Shown here one piece after another: positions 1-9,075 of a stretch of 64,000 nucleotides of DNA (positions are counted from its first letter, which is position 1; every line of letters starts with the position of its first letter). A model generated the notes under the pieces. It was not told the origin of the DNA, made no database searches, and was given only the letters and a program-made list of their open reading frames with translations. This DNA comes from Burkholderia humptydooensis (GTDB lineage: Bacteria; Pseudomonadota; Gammaproteobacteria; Burkholderiales; Burkholderiaceae), in contig NZ_CP013382.1 of assembly GCF_001513745.1 (NCBI RefSeq), forward strand, positions 1,674,001-1,738,000, in the 5' to 3' direction. A program made the position numbers and the translations under genes.

Positions 1-1
1 C

Positions 2-1039
2 GGCGACGGCATCGGCCTCGCGCCGTTCTTCGCGCTGCTCTCGCGGCTCGGCGAAGCCGATCCGAATCTGCCGCAGATCCTGCGCGTGCACGGCGGCTTC
101 GTCGAGATGCTGCACGAGAGCGCCGACGACGCGCTGCGCGACCGCTGGTTCGCGCGCATCGCGCGCGGAACGATCGTCGGCGGCGCGACCGCGGAGCGGG
201 CCGCCGTCACGAGCAACACCGTGCGGCTGTCGCGAGAGAACGGCAAGCTGTATCTCGACGGCGAGAAGTACTACACGACAGGCACGCTGTACGCGGACTG
301 GATCGACGTGACCGCGAACGACGGCGATACGGACCTGCGCGTGCTCGTGCCGGCCGGCGCGCCGGGCGTCGAGCGCCTCGACGATTGGGACGGCTTCGGC
401 CAGCGCCTGACGGGCAGCGGCACGACGCGCTTCACGCGCACCGAGGTCGCGCCGGACGACATCTATCGGCGCTTCGATGCATCGCAGCCGCGCAGCAACA
501 GCCTGCTGACCGCGTATTTCCAGACGCTGCATCTCGCGAATCTCGCGGGCATCACGCGCGCGGTGCTGCGCGACGCGGTCGCCTTCACGCGCGACCGCAC
601 GCGCACGTTCGGCGTGCCGGGCGCGTCGAGCCCGCGTCACGATCCGCTCGTGCAGCGCGTGATCGGGCGGCTCGCGAGCCTCGCGTATTCGACGCAGAGC
701 CTCGTCGCGGCGATCGCACGCACGCTCGACGACCTGTCCGCCGCGCGCGCAGCGGACAGCGCGACCGAAGATGCATACGTGCGCGTCGACATCCAGGCAT
801 TCCAGGCGCAGCAGATCGTGCTCGCGCAGACGCTCGAGGCCGCGACGCTGCTGTTCGAAGTGGGCGGCGCATCGGCGACGAGCGAGACGCGCCGCTTCGA
901 TCGCCACTGGCGCAACGCGCGCGTGCTCGCTTCGCACAATCCGGCGATCGTTCGCGAAGCGGCGATCGGCAACTACTATCTGAACGGCGTCGGGCACAAC
1001 GAGCGCTTCGGGATCGCACATGCGGACGCCGCGCGCTGA
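2..1039 (+). CDS. Acyl-CoA dehydrogenase-fold flavin monooxygenase (DszC/SfnB-like), 5' end outside the window
   Basis: The reading frame is open from base 2, so the N-terminus lies to the left. The visible 345 residues have the acyl-CoA dehydrogenase fold. The C-terminal run RHWRNARVLASHNP...GNYYLNGVG is the hallmark of the DszC/SfnB branch, whose members are reduced-flavin-dependent monooxygenases acting on sulfur compounds rather than true acyl-CoA dehydrogenases. The family assignment rests on this motif and the substrate is unknown. A GTG at 86 is an internal valine, not a start, because homology-like sequence continues upstream of it. The gene ends 33 bp before the convergent H-NS-like gene. 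Confidence 0.8.
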   Translation, partial: GDGIGLAPFFALLSRLGEADPNLPQILRVHGGFVEMLHESADDALRDRWFARIARGTIVGGATAERAAVTSNTVRLSRENGKLYLDGEKYYTTGTLYADWIDVTANDGDTDLRVLVPAGAPGVERLDDWDGFGQRLTGSGTTRFTRTEVAPDDIYRRFDASQPRSNSLLTAYFQTLHLANLAGITRAVLRDAVAFTRDRTRTFGVPGASSPRHDPLVQRVIGRLASLAYSTQSLVAAIARTLDDLSAARAADSATEDAYVRVDIQAFQAQQIVLAQTLEAATLLFEVGGASATSETRRFDRHWRNARVLASHNPAIVREAAIGNYYLNGVGHNERFGIAHADAAR

Positions 1040-1072
1040 CGCCGGCGACGCCGTGCGATCGCAGCCGGCGCG

Positions 1073-1363
1073 CTAATCGACCAGGAACCGCTCGCGGTCC
1101 TGCCCGGCGATCCAGGCGGGTGCGCGGCCGCGCCCTGTCCATGTCGCGCCCGTGTCCGGATCGCGATAGCGCGGCCTCGGCAGCGCGTCGACTTTCTTCG
1201 GCCGCCCGAGGCGAGGCGGGAACAGATCTTTTTGCGTGAGACCGTACGCGACGATCTTCTTGCGCAGTTCGACAAGCACGTCGGGCAACTCGACCGCGCG
1301 TGCGGTCTTCGCCTGCTGCTTCAAATCATCCAATTGGGCAAGCAATTCCTTGTATGTTGCCAT
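1073..1363 (-). CDS. H-NS family nucleoid protein
   Basis: A 96-residue protein beginning MATYKELLAQLDDLKQQ, an N-terminal coiled-coil oligomerisation segment. It ends in the short H-NS DNA-binding motif (GRPKK near residue 66, then RYRDPDTGATWTGRGRAPAWI). Family members bind curved AT-rich DNA and silence transferred genes. The start at 1363 is preceded by GGGGAAA; an in-frame ATG two codons upstream (1369) is equally possible. The open frame runs further upstream to 1468, but that extension does not look like H-NS. It is divergent from the small XRE regulator, with about 150 bp between them. Confidence 0.85.
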   Translation of the reverse strand: MATYKELLAQLDDLKQQAKTARAVELPDVLVELRKKIVAYGLTQKDLFPPRLGRPKKVDALPRPRYRDPDTGATWTGRGRAPAWIAGQDRERFLVD

Positions 1364-1513
1364 TACCATTTCCCCGTATGATTCCACTGCCTCTTTTCGA
1401 CCGACAATCGAAAACCATGTTGTTATGTTAAAGAGTGCCGAAGTCAGTTTTCGGCTATCATAGCGCAATTAGGCCAAGGTGGACTATTTCGATTCAGCAG
1501 GGAGCATTCGCCC

Positions 1514-1756
1514 ATGCTCCCTTCCATTCATCACCCTCGTTATGTCGTGCTGCGCACGCATTTGCGCGCGCTGAGAAGAGCAGCCGGCCTCACGCAGACG
1601 CAATTGGCCGAGCGCCTGAGCATCGACCAATCCTATCTCTCCAAGATCGAACGCGGGGAACGCTATGTCGATATTCTCCTTTATCTCGATTGGTGCCGTC
1701 ATTGCGGCATCGAGCCCAACCACGCCGTATCTGAATTAATCGACGCGGGCGTTTGA
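1514..1756 (+). CDS. Small XRE-family HTH regulator
   Basis: An 80-residue protein that is almost entirely one Cro/C1-type helix-turn-helix (residues about 12-65: LRALRRAAGLTQTQLAERLSIDQSYLSKIERGERYVDI). The TQTQLAERL and SYLSKIERGER helices are the classic positioning and recognition pair. With no effector domain it probably acts as a simple dimeric repressor or activator. It is transcribed away from the H-NS-like gene, so the 150-bp gap may hold both promoters. The target is unknown. Confidence 0.85.
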   Translation: MLPSIHHPRYVVLRTHLRALRRAAGLTQTQLAERLSIDQSYLSKIERGERYVDILLYLDWCRHCGIEPNHAVSELIDAGV

Positions 1757-2337
1757 ATGGCTCATGCGGCTGCATTTCGTCATTTGAAACGATTTGAATG
1801 CCGCGCGGCGTGCGCCGCTTCGTTTGACCGCGCGTTCGTTCGCCTGTGTTCATCGCGTCGCGCGTCGTGCGGCGTATCGGCCGCCCGTCGCGAGCGCAGT
1901 GGCGCGCCGGTCCGCCTGGCTCGCGTAGTAGTGCACGGTAGGCGCGGCGCTCCACAGAGCGTCTCGCGCAGCGGCAACCGCGCGACACCGCGCGGTCGCG
2001 GATCGGATCGACGCTCGCGCGATCGGTCACGCACCGGAATCGAATCGCTTCATTCTTCCGTCGCATCGAAACGATGCGGCGAGGCACTTCGCTCCCGTAT
2101 CGCCTCGCGACGCGTCGCCCGCTGCCGGGCCGTCCGTTCGCCGATCGCGGCGACGCGCACGCGTAGCGTCGACTGCTCACGAGCCCGAATGCGCACGCGA
2201 CGGCAATGGCGGCGAACGGCGAATGCATGCGACGCCGCAGCGCGTGGCCGGCCCCGATCGGTCGACCGAAGTTCTACTCCATTCGCCGCATCGTCATCGC
2301 CGCACGCGCGCCGCCTCGCGCACGCCGGCCGCCCGGC
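1757..2337. other. Intergenic, no gene seen
   Basis: About 580 bp between the XRE regulator and the CmcJ-like gene. Long open frames exist on both strands, but their translations are arginine/serine-rich and have no recognisable domain, as expected by chance in GC-rich DNA. No RNA gene or clear repeat was found. Confidence 0.5.
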
Positions 2338-3207
2338 TTACTGCCCGGCCTCGGCCGCCGGCCAGAACACGAGCGCCCGCACCTCGATGCTACGGCGCGG
2401 CGCGGCCGTCTCGGGCGTCGTCGGATCGTCGAACGCGGTATGCGCGGTGAGACGCGCGCGGCCATCGTCGAGCGAATCGTAGATCTTCAGCAGCAGCACC
2501 TCGTCGCGGCGCAGCCGCGGAAAGTAGAACCAGCGGTGCGCGGGATTCGCGACGACCGAATAGGTCTCGCCGACCTTGTCGCGATAGACGAGATCGCTCG
2601 GCACCAGGTCGTCCGGCGCGATCGTGCGCGCATCGCACAGCGCGAGCGGCAGCCGTTCGACGACGTCGAGCGGACGCCAGACGTTGACGATCGCGAAGCG
2701 GTGCCGCAAGCGCGCGGCGGCCTCGTCGGCGCCCAGATGGTCGCGCACGCGGCGCGGCGCCGACACGAACGTCTGGTCGTTGTGCACGCGGCGCACCGGC
2801 TCGCGCAGCGTGGCCGTCGCGCGCGAGCCGTGCGCGCTGTCGCGCAGCGTGTGATCGAAGATGACGACCTTTTCCGCGCCCGTCGCCGCGCGCAGCAGCG
2901 CATCGACTTCCGCGTAGTAGGTCGAGCGGATCGCCGCGTCGTCGGCGAAATCCGCGAGTGCGGTGCGATGCGCAACGAGCTCGAAGCCGCTCGCATCGAG
3001 CCCGAGCGCGCCCGCCGCCGCGAGCGGCCGCGCGTCGCGGATCTTCACGCGGCGCGGCGCGAGCTCGCCCGTCGCCCACGGCGTGCCGGGCGGCGGCTCG
3101 AACGTATACGACACCGGACGCGCGGCGCCCTTCGCCAGGTAATTGACCTCTGCTTCGATCTCGCCGCCTTCCTGCACCGGCGGCCATTCTTCGATGACCG
3201 TGCTCAT
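2338..3207 (-). CDS. CmcJ/NvfI (AsaB-like) family oxidoreductase
   Basis: A 289-residue protein with the pattern of the CmcJ/NvfI family (GA4-desaturase-like): the HNDQTFVSAPRRVRDHLG region near residue 140, the FAIVNVWRPL block near residue 170, and the C-terminal NPAHRWFYFPRLRRDEVLLLKIYDS block near residue 225. Characterised relatives take part in fungal and bacterial secondary metabolism, and the family is iron/2-oxoglutarate-enzyme-like. The exact reaction here cannot be told. It lies 15 bp downstream of an SDR on the same strand, so the two probably form one transcript. Confidence 0.75.
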   Translation of the reverse strand: MSTVIEEWPPVQEGGEIEAEVNYLAKGAARPVSYTFEPPPGTPWATGELAPRRVKIRDARPLAAAGALGLDASGFELVAHRTALADFADDAAIRSTYYAEVDALLRAATGAEKVVIFDHTLRDSAHGSRATATLREPVRRVHNDQTFVSAPRRVRDHLGADEAAARLRHRFAIVNVWRPLDVVERLPLALCDARTIAPDDLVPSDLVYRDKVGETYSVVANPAHRWFYFPRLRRDEVLLLKIYDSLDDGRARLTAHTAFDDPTTPETAAPRRSIEVRALVFWPAAEAGQ

Positions 3208-3222
3208 TGCGACTGCTCCTCG

Positions 3223-3999
3223 TCAAAACGCTTCGTTGTACGGACGCAGATCGAGCTCCTGCGTCCACGCGCTGCGGTGCTGCACGTGCAACTGCCAGTA
3301 ACTGTCGGCGATCGCGTCGGGCGACAGCAGCCCGTCGGCGCCCGCTTGCGCGGCGCGCTCGGGCGCCGCGCTGCGCAGCCGCTCGCCGTCGATGCCGCCG
3401 TCGATCACCGCATGCGCGACATGAACGCCGCGCGGGCCGAACTCGCGCGCGAGCGTCTGCGCGAGCGAGCGCAGCCCCGCCTTCGCCGACGCGAACGCGG
3501 CGAACGGCGGGCGGCCGCGCAGCGACGCGGTCGCGCCCGTGAACAGCAGGCTGCGGGGCGTGTCGTCGCGCCGCGCGTCGTCGCCTGCGTCGAGCAGTTG
3601 CGCGAGCGCCGCCTTCGCGAACAGGAAGCCGCCGATCACGTTCGTGCGCCACGCGTTCTCGAATTGCGCGACGCTCAGTTCGAGCGTCGGCGCACGGAGC
3701 GCGTTGCCCGCGTTGAACACCGCGGCCCGCAGCGTGCCGAGCGTGCGCACCTCGATCGCGAGGCGCTCGACGTCGGCCTCGCTCGCGATGTCGCCGCTCG
3801 CGACGTGCGCGACGCCGCCCTGCGCGCGGATCTCGCCCGCGACCGCGGCGAGACGCTCGTGCGTGCGCCCGGTCAGCACGACGGCGTAGCCGCCGCGCGC
3901 GAAGCGCCGGCCGACGGCCGCGCCGAGCCCGGCGCTCGCGCCGACGCCCGCGATCCACGCGAGCGGAATGGAACTGGATGACACCGTATCGATCGTCAT
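3223..3999 (-). CDS. SDR-family protein with Phe at the catalytic Tyr position
   Basis: A 258-residue Rossmann protein. Its glycine motif is GVGASAGLGAAVG near residue 16, with NAG near 100. At the place of the usual YxxxK the sequence reads FASAK (within RPPFAAFASAKAGL): lysine is kept and tyrosine is replaced by phenylalanine. Classical SDR chemistry needs that tyrosine, so this protein may have altered activity or a binding role. I chose the start at 3999 (MTIDTVSSSS); the upstream open frame to 4101 lacks fold-like sequence. It is probably co-transcribed with the CmcJ-like gene. Confidence 0.75.
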   Translation of the reverse strand: MTIDTVSSSSIPLAWIAGVGASAGLGAAVGRRFARGGYAVVLTGRTHERLAAVAGEIRAQGGVAHVASGDIASEADVERLAIEVRTLGTLRAAVFNAGNALRAPTLELSVAQFENAWRTNVIGGFLFAKAALAQLLDAGDDARRDDTPRSLLFTGATASLRGRPPFAAFASAKAGLRSLAQTLAREFGPRGVHVAHAVIDGGIDGERLRSAAPERAAQAGADGLLSPDAIADSYWQLHVQHRSAWTQELDLRPYNEAF

Positions 4000-4222
4000 A
4001 TCGGCGAACCCTATATCGTCTGTTGCGCGTGCGAAACGAAGAAAACGAGATATGTTTATCGGAACGACTGCGAACGCGCTCGTTGGTGGAGCGTTGAGCA
4101 TAGTGCCTTTTTAAAACCCTGTCGGTCGCGCAGTTTTGTCGATGTTTTGCCGGTTCTTGACGGGGGTCTGGCAGGTGAATGGCAACGCAAGCGGACGAGC
4201 GAGCGGCGGCCTTCGCCCACCG

Positions 4223-5431
4223 TCAGGCCGCCCGCCGCGGCCGCCGCCGAACGAACCCGCACATCGCGAGCGCGACGGCCGCGAGCGCCGCGCCGGTGAA
4301 GAACGTCGTCGGCGCGCCGTGGTGCTCCCACAGCCAGCCGGCGAGCGCGCTCGCCGCCAGCATCGCGATCCCGCCCGCGAGATTGAACACGCCGAACGCG
4401 GTGCCGCGCAGTTCCGCCGGCGCGGTTTCCGCGACGAGCGCGGCGAGCATCCCCTGCGTGAAGCCCATGTGCAGCCCCCAGACGGCGACGCCCGCGAACA
4501 GCGCCGTCGGCGACGCGCTCGCGCCCAGCAGCAGATCGGCCGCGATCAGCAGCAGCATGCCGGCCGCGAGCGGCGCGCGCGCGCCGAACGTGTCGGACAC
4601 GATGCCGACCGGATACGCGGACGCCGCATACGCGACGCTCATCACGACCATCACGGCCGGAATCCACGCGATGTCGAGCCCCGCCTGCTGCGCGCGCAGC
4701 ACGAGGAACGCCTCGCTGAAGCGTGCGAGCGTGAACGCGGTGCCGATCAGCACGACGAACCAGTAGCGTCCGGAAAACGCGCGCAGCGCGCGCCAGTGAA
4801 GCGGCGAGCGGAATGTGCGCGCGGCGGCGGGCGCGGCGGCGGGCTCGTCGACGCCGAACAGGATCAGCACGATCGCGGCGAACGCCGGCACGACCGCGAA
4901 CCACAGCACCGCGCGGATGTGATCGGCGAACGCGAGCATCAGCACGATCGCGAGCAGCGGCCCCGCGAACGCGCCGACGGTATCCATCGACTGGCGCAGC
5001 CCGAAGCACGCGCCGCGGATCTCGGGCGGCGCGACGTCGGCGACGAGCGCATCGCGCGGCGCGCCGCGGATGCCCTTGCCGACCCGGTCGAGCAGCCTCG
5101 CGGCGGCAACCGTCGCCGGCCCGGACGCGAGCGGAAAGAGCGGCTTCGTCAGCGCGGCGAGCCCGTAGCCGAGCAGCAGCAACGCCTTGCGCCGGCCGAG
5201 CCAGTCGCTCAGCGCGCCGGAGAAGATCTTGACGATCATCGCGGTCGCCTCGGCCGCGCCTTCGAGCACGCCGAGCGCCGCGACGCTCATGCCCATCGTC
5301 GTCACGAGATAGATCGGCAGTAGCGCATGGATCAGCTCGGACGACACGTCCATGCACAGGCTGACGAAGCCGAGCGCCCACACGGTGCGCGGAATCGGAG
5401 GACGGCGGGAAGGAACGGAATGCGCGGGCAT
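4223..5431 (-). CDS. MFS transporter
   Basis: About 402 residues with roughly 12 hydrophobic segments and the MFS loop 2-3 signature (SGALSDWLGRRKALLLLGYG), plus a RLLDRVGKGIRGAPRDAL motif in the next loop. It is an inner-membrane carrier of unknown substrate. The start at 5431 (MPAHSVPS) has GAGAG eight bases upstream; a TTG ten codons earlier is less likely. A 29-bp palindrome about 50 bp upstream (5482-5510) suggests a dedicated regulator. Confidence 0.8.
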   Translation of the reverse strand: MPAHSVPSRRPPIPRTVWALGFVSLCMDVSSELIHALLPIYLVTTMGMSVAALGVLEGAAEATAMIVKIFSGALSDWLGRRKALLLLGYGLAALTKPLFPLASGPATVAAARLLDRVGKGIRGAPRDALVADVAPPEIRGACFGLRQSMDTVGAFAGPLLAIVLMLAFADHIRAVLWFAVVPAFAAIVLILFGVDEPAAAPAAARTFRSPLHWRALRAFSGRYWFVVLIGTAFTLARFSEAFLVLRAQQAGLDIAWIPAVMVVMSVAYAASAYPVGIVSDTFGARAPLAAGMLLLIAADLLLGASASPTALFAGVAVWGLHMGFTQGMLAALVAETAPAELRGTAFGVFNLAGGIAMLAASALAGWLWEHHGAPTTFFTGAALAAVALAMCGFVRRRPRRAA

Positions 5432-5481
5432 TAGCAGGCTCTCGGGCAACGATCGGGACAAAACGGGAAAGAATGCGTGCG

Positions 5482-5510
5482 ATACGTCGAAGCAATATAT
5501 CGAAGTATCG
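5482..5510. promoter_or_regulatory. Palindromic operator-like site upstream of the MFS gene
   Basis: Two 10-bp arms, GATACGTCGA and TCGAAGTATC, flank nine AT-rich bases. The arms are reverse complements except at one position. TCGAAG occurs three times between 5488 and 5514. The position, 51-79 bp before the MFS start, fits a repressor site, but no regulator gene is adjacent. Confidence 0.4.
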
Positions 5511-5610
5511 AAGCAATGCGCCGAAGCGATGCATCAACGCAATGCGGCGCCGGAATCTCCGGGCGGGCGCGGCAGGATCGATCCGCCATGCCGCGCCGAT
5601 CGACGCGCGG

Positions 5611-6645
5611 CTAGTCGGTCAGGCCGGCGCGCATCGGATAGCCGCCGCCGTCGGCGGGCTCGGCGGGCGGCGGCGCGACGTAGCGCGCGGCGTCGAAGTC
5701 CGCGGGCAGCGGCTCGACCGGATAGCCCTGCTTCTCCCACGCGTCGAGGCCGCCCTTCAGCGCGAGCGCGTGGCGGATGCGCTTGCGCTGGAGCTGGCTG
5801 ACGATGCGCTTCGCGGTGGCTTCGTTCGGGCATACGCAGTACACGACGACCGGGCGCGTCATCAGATCGGGATGCAGCGACTCCGGCGAATCGAGATCGA
5901 GCGGATACGCGCCCGCGATCCGGTACGCCTCCTTCTCGCGCACCGCGCGCGGCCGCGCGTCGAACACGACGGGCGGCGCCGCCGACTTCAGCATCGCATC
6001 GAGCTGCTGCGGGCTGATGCGAATCTTCGCGAGCCAGCGGCGAAAGCGCATGCGCATCGCCGAGCGGTACAGCAGGAACGTGACGAAGATCGCGGCGAAC
6101 GCGTCGAACAGCGTGCCGCCGCTCGCGCTCACCCACTGCATCAGCCGCACGATCTCGTCGTGCAGCACCGCGCCGCCGAAGAGCCACACGCTCGCCCATA
6201 ACGACGCGCCCGCGACGTCCCAGAACAGGAACACCCACACGGCGACGGCCGTCGTGCCGAGCAGCGGCGCCGACACGAGCCCCAGGCCCGGCAGGAACTT
6301 CGCGAGCACGAGAAGCGGCGCGCCGTGCTTTTCGAACACCTTGCGCGCGACGCGCAGCGTCGCGTCGAGCGACAGCGAGAAGCGCACGAGCGCGTTGAGG
6401 AGCCGCCGGCCGCGCGCGCGTCCGGCGAAGAACCACATCGAATCGGCGAGCACCGTCGCGGCGACGGCCGCGACGAGCATGCTCGCATAGGACGCCTGCC
6501 CCATCGCCGCCATCGTGCCGCCGACGATCAGCATCGGCACGGCCGGCACGGGCATGCCGAGCTGCGTGACGAGCACGCTGGCGAACACGGCCCACGGACC
6601 GAGCGACGCGGGAACAGCCTGCGGAAAATGCCACACGAAACGCAC
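5611..6645 (-). CDS. DedA-family membrane protein fused to a rhodanese domain
   Basis: A 344-residue fusion. Residues 1-200 are a DedA/SNARE-associated (VTT) membrane domain with several hydrophobic segments and the family loop AKFLPGLGLVSAPLLGTT near residue 115. Residues about 225-325 form a cytoplasmic rhodanese domain (VVFDAR at its start, then VVVYCVCPNEATAKRI). The Cys in YCVCP sits at the active-site loop, and two cysteines are present. DedA proteins act in membrane homeostasis and lipid carrier recycling; rhodaneses move sulfur or bind sulfide. The start is a GTG at 6645, or a second GTG at 6636 better spaced from GAGG. Confidence 0.8.
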   Translation of the reverse strand: MRFVWHFPQAVPASLGPWAVFASVLVTQLGMPVPAVPMLIVGGTMAAMGQASYASMLVAAVAATVLADSMWFFAGRARGRRLLNALVRFSLSLDATLRVARKVFEKHGAPLLVLAKFLPGLGLVSAPLLGTTAVAVWVFLFWDVAGASLWASVWLFGGAVLHDEIVRLMQWVSASGGTLFDAFAAIFVTFLLYRSAMRMRFRRWLAKIRISPQQLDAMLKSAAPPVVFDARPRAVREKEAYRIAGAYPLDLDSPESLHPDLMTRPVVVYCVCPNEATAKRIVSQLQRKRIRHALALKGGLDAWEKQGYPVEPLPADFDAARYVAPPPAEPADGGGYPMRAGLTD

Positions 6646-6826
6646 CTCGAACGCGACGAATGCCGAGCCGGGTGGCGTCGGCGCCCGCGGAGAACCGCGG
6701 CGCCCGCCGCGGCGCGTGCGCGGCGTGGATCGGCATCCCGCATTCTAAACGCGTTTCGTGACGGGCTCGCGCGAGGGCGCGAGCGCATGCCGCCCGGGCG
6801 CGCCTACCCGGGCACCCGGTGCACGC

Positions 6827-7867
6827 CTACTCGGACACTTCGACGATGACCTTCAGCGCGCGCGTGTTCGCCGCATGACCGAACGTCTCGTATGCCTGCT
6901 CGATGCCGGCGAGCGGAAAACGGTGCGTGATCAGCCGCTTCGGGTCGAGCCGCCCCGCGCCGACGGTCTTCAGCAGCATCGGCGTGCTCGACGTGTCGAC
7001 GAGCCGGGTCGTGATCGTGATGTTGCGGTCCCACAGCGTCTCGAGATGCAGATCCGCCTTCACGCCGTGCACGCCGACGTTCGCGATCACGCCGCCCGGC
7101 GCGATGATCTGCTGGCACAGCTCGAACGACGCCGGAATGCCGACGGCTTCGATCGCGCAGTCCACGCCGTCGCCCGTCAGCGCCTTCACCTCGGCCACCG
7201 CGTCGACCTGGCCGTTGTCGATGCACGCGGTCGCGCCGAAGCGCTGCGCGACGGCGAGCCGGTTCGGGTCCGGATCGATCATCACGATCTGCGCGGGCGA
7301 ATAGAACTGCGCGGTCAAGAGCGCCGCGAGCCCGATCGGCCCCGCGCCGACGATCGCGACCGTGCCGCCCGGCTGCACGCGGCCGTTCAGCACGCCGCAC
7401 TCGAAGCCCGTCGGCAGGATGTCGGACAGCATCACGAGCGCCTCCTCGTCGGCGCCGGGGGGAATCCGGTACAGGCTCGTCTGCGCGTGCGGGATCCGCA
7501 CGTATTCGGCCTGCGTGCCGTCGATCCGGTTGCCGAGAATCCAGCCGCCCGTCGCGCAGTGCGAATACATCCCGCGCCAGCAGTATTCGCACTGCCCGCA
7601 CGACGAGATGCACGAGATCAGCACGCGGTCGCCCTCCTTCAGCGTGCTCACCGCGGCGCCCGCGCGATGCACGACGCCGACGCCCTCGTGGCCGAGAATG
7701 CGCCCGGGCTCGCAGCTCGACACGTCGCCTTTCAGGATATGCAGGTCGGTGCCGCAGATCGTCGTGCGCGTGACGCGCACGATGACGTCCGTCGGTGCGA
7801 CCAGCTCGGGCATCGGGCGCTCGTCCAGCGACTTGCGGCCGGGCCCGTGATACACCAGCGCTTTCAT
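6827..7867 (-). CDS. Zinc-dependent alcohol dehydrogenase
   Basis: A 346-residue medium-chain dehydrogenase. The catalytic zinc ligands are Cys38 (ICGTD) and His60/Glu61 (GHEGVG). The four structural zinc cysteines are Cys90, Cys93, Cys96 and Cys104. A Rossmann motif (VGAGPIGLAALL) lies near residue 173. It probably oxidises or reduces an alcohol/aldehyde with NAD(H). A perfect FNR-type box lies 72-85 bp upstream of the start, and the gene is divergent from a run of universal stress genes with a box of their own. This suggests a role in fermentation or redox balance at low oxygen. Confidence 0.9.
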   Translation of the reverse strand: MKALVYHGPGRKSLDERPMPELVAPTDVIVRVTRTTICGTDLHILKGDVSSCEPGRILGHEGVGVVHRAGAAVSTLKEGDRVLISCISSCGQCEYCWRGMYSHCATGGWILGNRIDGTQAEYVRIPHAQTSLYRIPPGADEEALVMLSDILPTGFECGVLNGRVQPGGTVAIVGAGPIGLAALLTAQFYSPAQIVMIDPDPNRLAVAQRFGATACIDNGQVDAVAEVKALTGDGVDCAIEAVGIPASFELCQQIIAPGGVIANVGVHGVKADLHLETLWDRNITITTRLVDTSSTPMLLKTVGAGRLDPKRLITHRFPLAGIEQAYETFGHAANTRALKVIVEVSE

Positions 7868-7938
7868 GTCGTGTTCTCCGCTCGCGGGGCGTGGAATGCC
7901 CCTCGCGCCTCACTCTAGGCGCGCCGCGCGCACGCCGG

Positions 7939-7952
7939 TTGACGCGCATCAA
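7939..7952. promoter_or_regulatory. FNR/Anr-type box (zinc ADH side)
   Basis: TTGACGCGCATCAA, matching the FNR/Anr consensus TTGAT-N4-ATCAA with one change. Its centre is 78 bp upstream of the alcohol dehydrogenase start. Confidence 0.65.
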
Positions 7953-8021
7953 GCGCCGCGGCCCACGCGGATGCGACGCACGCGCGCAGCACGCGGGCCC
8001 GGCCGGGCGGCCTGACGGGCT

Positions 8022-8035
8022 TTGATCTGAGTCAA
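8022..8035. promoter_or_regulatory. FNR/Anr-type box (stress operon side)
   Basis: TTGATCTGAGTCAA, one mismatch from the FNR/Anr consensus. Its centre is about 88 bp upstream of the universal stress gene at 8117, which suits a class II activator site with a transcription start about 40 bp downstream. Confidence 0.65.
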
Positions 8036-8116
8036 GCGCGCCGCCCGCGCGCTTCATAGACTGGGGACATACGTCCAAAACGGCGCGCGACGCGCCGGAA
8101 CCTAGGAGAACGAGCG

Positions 8117-8956
8117 ATGAGCTACAAGAGCATCCTGGTCCACCTCGACACGAGCGATCGCGCGCGCACGCGGCTCGAAACGGCGCTGACGCTCGCGCGC
8201 CAGTTCGGCGCGTACCTGAGCGCGATCTTCTCGATCTACACGCCCGAGCCGACGTCGTTCTACGTGATGGCGGGCAGCGCCGACTACTTCGCCGACCAGG
8301 AAAAGCGGCGCGGCGAGAAGCGCGCGGCGCTCGAGCGCCTGTTCCATGCGGAACTCAAGCGCGCGAACGTCGAGGGCCAGTGGATCGTCGCCGAAGCGCG
8401 CGCGAACGAAGCGGTGCCGCACTACGCGCGCTACGCGGACCTCGTGATCGCCGGCCAGGCCGATCCGGACGACCCGGAAACCTACGTCGACGACAGCTTC
8501 CCCGACACGCTCGTGCTGTCGGCGGGCCGCCCGGTGCTGCTGTTGCCTTACGCGGGCATGCCGTCCGCGATCGGCACCCGCGTGCTCGTCGCGTGGGACG
8601 GCAGCCGCGAGGCGACGCGCGCCGTCCACGACGCGGCGCCGTTCCTCGCGCTCGCGACGAAGACGACGATCGTCACCGTGAACGGCGCCGGGCAGGAGCC
8701 GCCCGGCGCGCGGATTCCGGGCGCCGACATCGCGCTCACGCTCGCGCGGCATCACGCGAACATCGACGTGCGCGACCTCGAACGCTCGCGCGACGCGTCG
8801 ATCGGCGACGTGCTGCTGTCGCACGCATACGAATCAGGCACCGACCTGCTCGTGATGGGCGCATACGGCCACGCGCGCTGGAAGGAGCTGATCCTCGGCG
8901 GCGTGACGCGCACGATCTTTGCGTCGATGACGGTGCCGGTCCTGATGTCGCACTGA
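8117..8956 (+). CDS. Universal stress protein, tandem UspA domains
   Basis: A 279-residue protein with two UspA domains. The first begins MSYKSILVHLDTSDRART; the second begins near residue 150 (RVLVAWDGSREATRAV) and ends GAYGHARWKELILGGVTRTIFASMTVPVLMSH, which keeps the glycine-rich ATP-loop pattern. Such two-domain Usps are cytoplasmic and accumulate under energy or oxygen limitation. It is the first gene of a rightward run (8117-10406). An AGGAGAACGAGCG ribosome site and an upstream FNR box support start and regulation. Confidence 0.9.
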   Translation: MSYKSILVHLDTSDRARTRLETALTLARQFGAYLSAIFSIYTPEPTSFYVMAGSADYFADQEKRRGEKRAALERLFHAELKRANVEGQWIVAEARANEAVPHYARYADLVIAGQADPDDPETYVDDSFPDTLVLSAGRPVLLLPYAGMPSAIGTRVLVAWDGSREATRAVHDAAPFLALATKTTIVTVNGAGQEPPGARIPGADIALTLARHHANIDVRDLERSRDASIGDVLLSHAYESGTDLLVMGAYGHARWKELILGGVTRTIFASMTVPVLMSH

Positions 8957-9075
8957 GCGGCACGACGGCGCGCGCGTCCGATGCCGCCCGAAGAGGCGCG
9001 CGGGCGGCGAGCCGAGCCGAGCCGCGCGGTGCGCGGTGGGCGCGGGCCGAACGAAACGGGTGTTGGGAGACAGAC

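Noticed and set aside
1757..2482. 241-residue plus-strand frame
   Set aside because: Arg/Ser-rich, overlaps the start of the antisense CmcJ-like gene's 3' end, no domain.
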